From: CAVPGH01 sp046726955
Lineage (GTDB): Bacteria; Acidobacteriota; Vicinamibacteria; Fen-336
Assembly (NCBI GenBank): GCA_046726955.1
Contig: JBKPBQ010000253.1
Location: forward strand, 1 to 8,366
DNA length: 8,366 bases
Direction of reading: 5' to 3'
Shown: positions 1-5,527 of the stretch, one piece after another
Position numbering within the stretch: position 1 is the first letter of the stretch
Layout of the letters: every line of letters begins with the position of its first letter
Translations under genes and position numbers: made by a program
Notes under the pieces: model-generated
Told to the model about the DNA's origin: nothing
The model's database searches: none
Seen by the model: the letters and a program-made list of their open reading frames with translations, nothing else

Positions 1-891
1 GAAGAGCGACTCTGCGGCGGCGAGCCCGGCCCCGACGCCGGCGGCGCCGAGTCCCCCGACGACGAGGCCGACGAGGCCGAGCGCGGCGGGCACGCCGTCG
101 GACGCGCGCGAGCCCGGCCCGAAGCGCAGCACGAGACCGCCCGCGATCCCGGCGAGAAGGCCCATCACCGCTCCTCCCGCCGCGGCGCTGGCCCAGCGCT
201 CGCCCGCGACCCGGACCGTTCGCCGTAGACGCAGCCAGACGAGCCAGAAAAGCGTCGCCGCGAGATCGGGCTCGCCCCGGAGCGGCACCGGCCCCGCGCC
301 CGCGACGTCCCAGCGCGTGTCGCGCAGCAGCGCCCGCGCCCGCGCCTGTCCGGGACGGTGGTCGAGCCGGGCCAGCGCCTCGGCCGTGCCCAGCGCGTGG
401 AGCGTCTCCGCCGCTTCGCGCCGCTCCTCGTCCTCGAGCGGCCCCGGCGCCGTGAGCGTGTCGAGCGCGGACGCGAAGGCGTCGGCTTCCCCGCCCGACG
501 ACGCCGAGGGCGCGGGGGCAACCGGAGCGGAGCCCCTGAGGTCCACCGTCTCCCCGTCCGGCTGCTCGACGACGTCGGGGAAGACGAACCGGTAGCCGTG
601 ACGGGACACCGTGCGGATGAAGACGGGCTCGCGGGGGTCGTCGCCGAGCGCGCGGCGCAGCGTCCGCACCGCCTGGCTCAAGGCGCCGTCGCTCACCACC
701 ACGTCGCGCCAGACCGCGTCCATGATCTCGCGCCGGTGCACCGCCTGGTTCCGTCGCTCGACGAGCAGGACGAGCAGGTCGAAGTAGCGCGGGATGAGCG
801 GGACCTCGTGGCGGCTCCGCAGCAGCACCCTCCGCGCCGGCGAGAGCGTGAACTCGGAGAAGACGTAGCGCGGGCGCGCACCGGCGGTCAC
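1..891 (-). CDS. CadC-like winged-helix regulator with membrane segments, 3' end beyond window
   Basis: The minus strand is open from a GTG at 891-889 to the left edge, giving 297 codons with no stop; the C-terminus lies outside the window. Residues about 8-104 form an OmpR/PhoB/CadC-type winged helix: an N-terminal beta sheet (RYVFSEFTL), a recognition-helix region (VVVSDGALSQAVRTLRRALGD) and the wing ending in IRTVSRHGYRFVF. No receiver domain precedes it. A Ala/Pro/Ser/Gly-rich linker (about 112-140) leads into an acidic/arginine-rich helical stretch (about 145-195). Two hydrophobic Gly/Ala-rich segments follow (about 235-256 and 267-294), probably a membrane hairpin. I infer a membrane-bound, CadC-style one-component transcription factor; its signal is unknown. 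It diverges from the MFS transporter gene, a natural regulatory target. An in-frame TTG at 900 is an alternative start. A GAGG lies only 3 bases before the GTG, so the exact start is uncertain. Confidence 0.8.
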   Translation of the reverse strand, partial: MTAGARPRYVFSEFTLSPARRVLLRSRHEVPLIPRYFDLLVLLVERRNQAVHRREIMDAVWRDVVVSDGALSQAVRTLRRALGDDPREPVFIRTVSRHGYRFVFPDVVEQPDGETVDLRGSAPVAPAPSASSGGEADAFASALDTLTAPGPLEDEERREAAETLHALGTAEALARLDHRPGQARARALLRDTRWDVAGAGPVPLRGEPDLAATLFWLVWLRLRRTVRVAGERWASAAAGGAVMGLLAGIAGGLVLRFGPGSRASDGVPAALGLVGLVVGGLGAAGVGAGLAAAESLF

Positions 892-892
892 G

Positions 893-910
893 GGCCTCAA
901 CGATAAGGCC
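893..910. promoter_or_regulatory. Inverted repeat in the divergent regulator/transporter gap, candidate operator
   Basis: GGCCT (893-897) and AGGCC (906-910) form a 5-base inverted repeat around an 8-base spacer, directly upstream of the regulator start and about 18 bases before the transporter -10 hexamer. Read on the minus strand, the spacer contains TATCGT (905-900), a possible -10 element for the regulator with 8 bases to its GTG. A factor bound here would cover that promoter, so autoregulation is a reasonable inference. A 5-base arm is short and could arise by chance in GC-rich DNA. Confidence 0.3.
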
Positions 911-927
911 AAGCGGTCCCCGCGGGT

Positions 928-933
928 TAGTAT
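928..933 (+). promoter_or_regulatory. -10 hexamer TAGTAT of a predicted leaderless promoter (MFS gene)
   Basis: TAGTAT matches the TANNNT form of the sigma-70 -10 element and ends 6 bases before the GTG at 940, so transcription would start at or next to the start codon. No Shine-Dalgarno sequence lies before this GTG. No convincing -35 hexamer is visible. The same spacing recurs before two other genes in this window, which raises confidence. Confidence 0.55.
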
Positions 934-939
934 CCCGGC

Positions 940-2205
940 GTGTCCGCCTCCTCCCCGGCGGCAGAGGCCGGCGCCACCCGCCGCGTTTTCGGCCTCGAGT
1001 GGCCCGCGCACGTGACGCTCGCCGAGCGCCGCTCGCTCGTCGCGGGCGGACTCGGCTGGATGCTCGACGCGATGGACGTGATGCTCTACTCGCTCGTCCT
1101 CGCCCACCTCATGGCCGACCTGGGGATGGACAAGAAGACGGGCGGCCTCCTGAACTCGCTGACGCTCCTCGCCTCGGCCGTGGGCGGGCTCCTCTTCGGC
1201 TTCTTGGCCGACCGCGTGGGCCGCGCCCGCGCCCTCATGCTGTCGATCCTCGTCTACTCGCTCGCGAGCGGCGCCTGCGGCCTCTCGAATACCGTGGTCG
1301 AGCTCGCCGCCTTCCGGTTCCTGCTCGGCCTCGGTATGGGCGGCGAATGGGCGACAGGGGCCGCGCTCATCGCCGAGACCTGGCGCCCCGAGCACCGGGG
1401 CAAGGCGCTGGGCCTCATGCAGTCGAGCTGGGCCATCGGCGAGATCGTGGCGGCCGCCGTCGTGGGCGTCGTCCTTCCCCGCTTCGGTTGGCGGACGGTC
1501 TTCTTCGTGGGGATCCTTCCCGCCCTGCTCGTCTTCTGGATCCGCCGCGAGGTGCCGGAGTCCGAGGTCTGGCTGGAGAAGAGAGAACGGAAAGACGCTT
1601 CCCTCCGCGTGCTGCTCCGCCCCGACATCAGGAGGAACGGCCTGCTCGCCACCGCGATGAATGCCCTCAGCATGTTCGGCTACTGGGGACTCTTCACGTG
1701 GATCCCGGCCTATCTCGCGCTGCCTGTCGCGCAAGGCGGCCGAGGGCTCGACCTTTCCGCCACGACCACCTGGCTCGTCGTCATGGGCATCGGCAAGTGG
1801 CTCGGGTACGTCCTCTTCGGCTTCGCCGCGGACGCCTTCGGGCGGCGCCGGAGCTACGTCACTTACCTCCTGGTCGCGGCCGCGCTCGTTCCCCTCTACG
1901 GTCTTGCCGCGAACCCCGTCTGGTTGCTCGTCCTCGGACCCTTGGTCGCCTTCTTCGGGACGGGTTACTTCTCGGGCTTCAGCGCGCTCACCGCCGAGCT
2001 CTTCCCGACCGAGGTCCGCGCCACCGCGATGGGTGTCAGCTACAACATCGGCCGGGGGCTCTCCGCCGCCGCTCCGTTCGTCGTCGGCGCGATCGCCAAC
2101 ACCTACGGTCTCGGCTCCGCGTTCTTGCTCCAGGCGGGGGCGTTCTTCGCGGCGGCCCTGCTCGCGCTCGCCTTACCGGAGACGAGAGGAAGAGTGTTGG
2201 AGTAG
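940..2205 (+). CDS. MFS transporter, sugar-acid/aromatic-acid/metabolite:H+ symporter-like
   Basis: A 421-residue integral inner-membrane protein with roughly 12 hydrophobic segments, the usual MFS length and topology. The cytoplasmic loop 2-3 motif A is clear (GFLADRVGR, residues 87-95) and is repeated in the second half as GFAADAFGRRR. The first membrane segment carries two acidic residues (GWMLDAMD; Asp43 and Asp46), as in proton-coupled symporters of the AAHS, sialate and MHS groups. The loop 4-5 region (FRFLLGLGMGGEWATGAALI, then RPEHRGKA) and the ELFPTEVRATAMG motif late in the second half also fit those groups. The substrate cannot be read from sequence; a carboxylate taken up with protons is the best guess. 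The start is a GTG without a ribosome binding site, consistent with the leaderless promoter just upstream. The gene lies 48 bases from the divergent winged-helix regulator, which may control it. Confidence 0.88.
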   Translation: MSASSPAAEAGATRRVFGLEWPAHVTLAERRSLVAGGLGWMLDAMDVMLYSLVLAHLMADLGMDKKTGGLLNSLTLLASAVGGLLFGFLADRVGRARALMLSILVYSLASGACGLSNTVVELAAFRFLLGLGMGGEWATGAALIAETWRPEHRGKALGLMQSSWAIGEIVAAAVVGVVLPRFGWRTVFFVGILPALLVFWIRREVPESEVWLEKRERKDASLRVLLRPDIRRNGLLATAMNALSMFGYWGLFTWIPAYLALPVAQGGRGLDLSATTTWLVVMGIGKWLGYVLFGFAADAFGRRRSYVTYLLVAAALVPLYGLAANPVWLLVLGPLVAFFGTGYFSGFSALTAELFPTEVRATAMGVSYNIGRGLSAAAPFVVGAIANTYGLGSAFLLQAGAFFAAALLALALPETRGRVLE

Positions 2206-2241
2206 CGAGATCGCCCTTACCCCCTCCACAGGACCCTCGGC

Positions 2242-2247
2242 TAGAAT
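2242..2247 (+). promoter_or_regulatory. -10 hexamer TAGAAT of a predicted leaderless promoter (phosphodiesterase gene)
   Basis: TAGAAT differs from the sigma-70 consensus TATAAT at one base and ends 6 bases before the ATG at 2254. The predicted start of transcription falls on the start codon. No purine-rich ribosome binding site lies in the gap after the MFS stop. A weak TTACCC at 2217-2222 with a 19-base spacer is the only -35 candidate. This promoter would drive the phosphodiesterase and the EnvC-like gene behind it. Confidence 0.6.
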
Positions 2248-2253
2248 CGCTCG

Positions 2254-4344
2254 ATGCTCAGTGCCTCGGCGCGCCGCTCCATCGTCTTCCTGCTCGGTCT
2301 GGCCGTCGCCCTCCCCCTCGTTCAGTGCTCGTCGAGGACGACGGGAGGCAAGCCGCCGCGCCGGACCAAGCAACGCGTCTTCGTCATCGGCTTCGACGGC
2401 ATGGACCCGACGCTCGCCCGCAAGTGGATGGACGAGGGGAAGCTCCCGAACCTCAGGAAGCTGTCGGAAGAAGGGACCTTCCGCACGCTGAACACCACGC
2501 AGCCTTCGGAGTCCCCCACCGCGTGGGCGAGCTTCGCCACCGGCGCCAACCCGGGCAAGCACTCGATCTACGACTTCCTGCGCCGCGACTTCGACACGTA
2601 CCTGCCGGACTTCAACATGATCCGGCGCGAGCCGCCCGAGTTCCTGTGGGGGTTCTTCCCGAAGAAGCGGCCGAAGATCGTCTCGACGCGCGGCGGGACG
2701 TCCTTCTGGGTGCACGCGGCGAACGACGGTGTGAAGTCCGTCGTCCTCACGGTGCCCGTGACGTTCCCGCCCGAGGACCTCGCCCACGGCCAGATGCTCG
2801 GCGGCCTGCCGCTCCCCGACGTCCGCGGCACGCTCGGGACGTTCTACTACTGGGCGACCGACCTCTCGTCGTTCGAGGAGGGCAACACGGAGTTCGGCGG
2901 CTTCCTGAAGCGCCTGCTCCCCGAGGACGGCGTCGCGAGCACGGTGCTCAAGGGCCCCGAGAACCCGATCCTCAAGCAGGAGGAGGCCGAGCTCAAGAAG
3001 AGGAAGACCGCGGGCGGCCTCACGGACAAGGAGACGGCGCGCCTCGACGAGCTCGCGACGGGCAAGGACATCAACATCCCCATGACCGTGCGCTGGAAGG
3101 AGGGCTCGGGCGAGGCCTCGATCGACGTCCAGGGCCAGACGGTCAAGCTCAAGACCGGCGACTGGAGCCCGTGGGTGCCGCTGACGTTCAAGGTCAACGT
3201 GCTCATCCGCGTCCACGGGATGACGCAGTTCCACCTGATGGACGCCGACCGCGAGCTGCGGATCTACGCGTCGCCCGTGAACATGGACCCGCGCCAGCCC
3301 CCGATCCCGATCTCGAAGCCGGACGGCTTCTCCGCGGACCTCGCGAAGTCGCTCGGCCTCTACCGGACGCTGGGCTGGGCGGAGTCCGCAGACAAGCCGC
3401 TCAACGAGGGCCGGCTCGGCGAGGCCGAGTTCCTCTACGACTCCGACAAGGCGATGGACGACCGCGAGCGGATCATTTTCGAGCGGCTCAAGCAGGACGA
3501 CTGGGACCTCTTCGTGGCCGCGATCGAGACGACGGATCGGGTGTCCCACATGATGTGGCGCCTCATCGACCCCAAGCACCCGATGTACGACAAGGAGCTC
3601 GCCGACAAGTACGGCGACGCGATCGAGAAGGTCTACCGCCGCGCCGACGACCTCGTGGGACGGCTGCGCGCAAAGGTGCCGGGCGACGCGGTGTTCATGG
3701 TGATGTCCGACCACGGCTTCCACTCCTTCCGCCGCGAGGTGAACCTCAACACCTGGCTCGTCCAGAACGGCTACATGACCTTCCACGGCCAGAGCCAGGA
3801 GAAGACGCTGCAGGACCTCTTCGGGCGCGGCAAGTTCTGGGAGGGCGTCGACTGGACGAAGACGCGCGTCTACGCGGTGGGCCTCGGGCAGATCTACTTC
3901 AACCTGAGGGGGCGGGAGTCGAAGGGCATCGTCTCCGCGGGCGCCGAGTACAAGGCGCTGCAGGACGAGGTGGCGGGCAAGCTCGTGGAGCTCGTGGACC
4001 CGGACACGAAGGAGAAGGTCTTCCGGGCGATCTACCGGCGCGACGATATCTACAGCGGCGAGTACATCAAGGAGGCGCCCGACCTGCAGGTGGGCTTCAA
4101 CGATGGCTACCGCGTGGGCTGGCAGGACACGCTGGGCACGATCCGGCGCGGCGTCGTCGAGAACAACAACAAGAAGTGGAGCGGCGACCACTGCGCGACC
4201 GCCACCGAGATCAGCGGCGGGGTCTTCTTCTCGAACCGCAAGATCACGCGGGACGACCCGCACATCATGGACCTCGCGCCCACGATCCTGAAGCTGCTCG
4301 ACGTGCCGCTGCCGGGCGACCTGGACGGCAAGCCCGTCCTGTGA
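2254..4344 (+). CDS. Type I phosphodiesterase / alkaline-phosphatase-superfamily protein, probably membrane-anchored in the periplasm
   Basis: A 696-residue protein with an N-terminal signal (RR at 7-8, hydrophobic 10-23) ending LVQC at 22-25. This resembles a lipobox, but Gln at -1 is atypical, so it may instead be an uncleaved anchor or a cleaved signal. The alkaline-phosphatase fold is well marked. FVIGFDGMDP carries metal ligand Asp48. SPTAWASFATGANPGKHSIYDF-type sequence (87-108) is the active-site segment, with Ser87 or Thr89 as candidate nucleophile. TTDRVSH supplies Asp428 and His432, SDHGF supplies Asp486 and His487, and GDH (His646) gives the last His. The middle part (about 285-370), including PVNMDPRQPPIPIS, is typical of the large acidobacterial members I know, not a foreign insert. 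The family hydrolyses phosphodiesters or pyrophosphates; the substrate here is unknown. Only 10 bases separate it from the EnvC-like gene, suggesting one transcript and an envelope role. Confidence 0.87.
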   Translation: MLSASARRSIVFLLGLAVALPLVQCSSRTTGGKPPRRTKQRVFVIGFDGMDPTLARKWMDEGKLPNLRKLSEEGTFRTLNTTQPSESPTAWASFATGANPGKHSIYDFLRRDFDTYLPDFNMIRREPPEFLWGFFPKKRPKIVSTRGGTSFWVHAANDGVKSVVLTVPVTFPPEDLAHGQMLGGLPLPDVRGTLGTFYYWATDLSSFEEGNTEFGGFLKRLLPEDGVASTVLKGPENPILKQEEAELKKRKTAGGLTDKETARLDELATGKDINIPMTVRWKEGSGEASIDVQGQTVKLKTGDWSPWVPLTFKVNVLIRVHGMTQFHLMDADRELRIYASPVNMDPRQPPIPISKPDGFSADLAKSLGLYRTLGWAESADKPLNEGRLGEAEFLYDSDKAMDDRERIIFERLKQDDWDLFVAAIETTDRVSHMMWRLIDPKHPMYDKELADKYGDAIEKVYRRADDLVGRLRAKVPGDAVFMVMSDHGFHSFRREVNLNTWLVQNGYMTFHGQSQEKTLQDLFGRGKFWEGVDWTKTRVYAVGLGQIYFNLRGRESKGIVSAGAEYKALQDEVAGKLVELVDPDTKEKVFRAIYRRDDIYSGEYIKEAPDLQVGFNDGYRVGWQDTLGTIRRGVVENNNKKWSGDHCATATEISGGVFFSNRKITRDDPHIMDLAPTILKLLDVPLPGDLDGKPVL

Positions 4345-4354
4345 CCAGACGGGG

Positions 4355-5500
4355 ATGAGCGCGCTCCTCGCCCTCTTCCTCGCCGCCGCGACGCCCTCGC
4401 CCTCTCCGAGCGCGAGCCCCTCCGCGGGGACGGAGGCGACGCCGTCCCCGGGGATGGACGACCGCCTCCGCCGCGTCCAGGAGAGGAGGCAGGTCCTCGA
4501 GCGCGAGCTGAAGCGGCTGCGCGGCGAGGAGAAGAGCCTGCTCGGCGAGGTCGAGGAGCTAGACGTGCTCGTGCGTCTGCGCACCGCGGAGCTGCGGGAG
4601 ACGCAGCTCGAGCTCCAGAGGAACCAGGTCCAGCTCGAGGCCACCGGCAAGCGGGCGAAGGAGCTGGAGGCGAGCATCGAAGCCACGCGTCCGCAGCTCG
4701 CCGCCCATGCCCGCGCGCTCTACAAGCTCGGCGAGCTGAGCTACCTCCGCCTCCTGCTCTCCGTGGACCGGCCCTCCGACTTCTTCCGCGGCTACCGCTT
4801 CGTGAGCGCGCTCGCCCGCCGAGACAACGAGCGGATGGCGGGATTCCGGCGGGACCTGCATGAGCTCGCGGAGACGCGCGAGGAGCTCGAGCGCAGGACG
4901 CGCGAAGCCACGGCGCTCCGCTCTCAGCTCGAGACCACGCGCCGCAGCCTCGAGGCCCAGCGCCAGAAGAAGACGGAGCTTCTGACCGCCATCGTCGAGA
5001 AGAAGGAGACGCACGCGGCCTACGTCGAGGAGCTGGAGAACGCGGAGACGCAGCTCCGCCGGCTCTTCGACGGCCTCGCCGAGGGCGACGTGTCGGTGCC
5101 CGTCTCCGTCTTCCGCGGCCAGCTCCCGTGGCCGACCGACGGAAAGATCCGCTCCGGCTTCGGCCGGCACAAGCACCCGCGCTTCGACACCTACACCGTG
5201 CAGAACGGCGTCGAGATCGAGGCGGCCCAGGACGGCCCCGTGCGCGCGGTCTACGAGGGCACGGTCGTGTTCGCGGACCGGTTCCGCGGCTACGGCCTCA
5301 TGGTCGTGCTCGACCACGGAGGCAAGCACCACTCGCTCTACGCCCATCTCTCGGAGGCGACGGTTGCCGTCGGCCAGAAGCTCGCCGCCGGCGACGTGCT
5401 GGGCACGGTGGGCGCGACGAGCGTCGAGGGTCCCGGGCTCTACTTCGAGATGCGCTTCCAGGGCCGGCCCGAGGATCCCGCGGACTGGCTGAAGAAATAG
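4355..5500 (+). CDS. EnvC-like coiled-coil protein with degenerate LytM/M23 domain
   Basis: A 381-residue exported protein. The ATG at 4355 is the first possible start after an in-frame TGA at 4289, so the start is secure although no good ribosome binding site is present. Layout: a short hydrophobic segment (2-12) without basic residues, a Pro/Ser-rich linker (13-34), a long charged coiled coil (about 35-250), then a LytM domain opening with LPWP (257-260). The domain fold is clear (GFGRHKHPRF; YGLMVVLDHG; LYAHLS), but the M23 zinc ligands are gone: the HxxxD motif reads Gln283...Glu287, and HxHFE reads Gly361-Leu-Tyr363-Phe-Glu. Only the catalytic-type His331 in YAHL remains. This is the pattern of EnvC, a non-enzymatic activator of cell-wall amidases worked by FtsEX in Escherichia coli. 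I infer a similar regulatory role in peptidoglycan remodelling. The next gene is CtpA-like, a neighbour also found beside envC in many proteobacteria. No ftsEX or amidase gene is in the window. Confidence 0.85.
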   Translation: MSALLALFLAAATPSPSPSASPSAGTEATPSPGMDDRLRRVQERRQVLERELKRLRGEEKSLLGEVEELDVLVRLRTAELRETQLELQRNQVQLEATGKRAKELEASIEATRPQLAAHARALYKLGELSYLRLLLSVDRPSDFFRGYRFVSALARRDNERMAGFRRDLHELAETREELERRTREATALRSQLETTRRSLEAQRQKKTELLTAIVEKKETHAAYVEELENAETQLRRLFDGLAEGDVSVPVSVFRGQLPWPTDGKIRSGFGRHKHPRFDTYTVQNGVEIEAAQDGPVRAVYEGTVVFADRFRGYGLMVVLDHGGKHHSLYAHLSEATVAVGQKLAAGDVLGTVGATSVEGPGLYFEMRFQGRPEDPADWLKK

Positions 5501-5515
5501 GATCCGGCCGGCTGC

Positions 5516-5521
5516 TATACT
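5516..5521 (+). promoter_or_regulatory. -10 hexamer TATACT (extended TGC) of a predicted leaderless promoter (S41 gene)
   Basis: TATACT matches the sigma-70 -10 consensus at five of six bases and is preceded by TGC (5513-5515), an extended -10 element that can work without a good -35. It ends 6 bases before the ATG at 5528. There is no Shine-Dalgarno sequence in the 27-base gap. The S41 gene therefore probably has its own leaderless transcript in addition to any read-through from the EnvC-like gene. Confidence 0.65.
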
Positions 5522-5527
5522 GACTTC

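Noticed and set aside
358..906. Plus-strand open frame of 182 codons opposite the regulator
   Set aside because: The minus strand there encodes an unmistakable winged helix in an uninterrupted 297-codon frame, so the plus frame is a shadow.
2860..3370. Foreign insertion within the phosphodiesterase
   Set aside because: The segment including PVNMDPRQPPIPIS is familiar from large acidobacterial members of this family and shows no change in codon use.
999..4358. Plus-strand open frame of 1119 codons across the MFS and phosphodiesterase genes
   Set aside because: It is a frame-shifted shadow: composition is Arg/Pro/Gly-rich with no recognisable domain, and it overlaps two genes with clear family motifs.
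2173..4686. Minus-strand open frame of 837 codons
   Set aside because: Antisense to the phosphodiesterase gene; its length comes from high third-position GC, which removes stop codons. No domain is visible.
5501..5515. CCGGCCGG palindrome after the EnvC-like stop as a terminator
   Set aside because: It is only 8 bases, with no loop and no T-run, and it directly abuts the S41 promoter.
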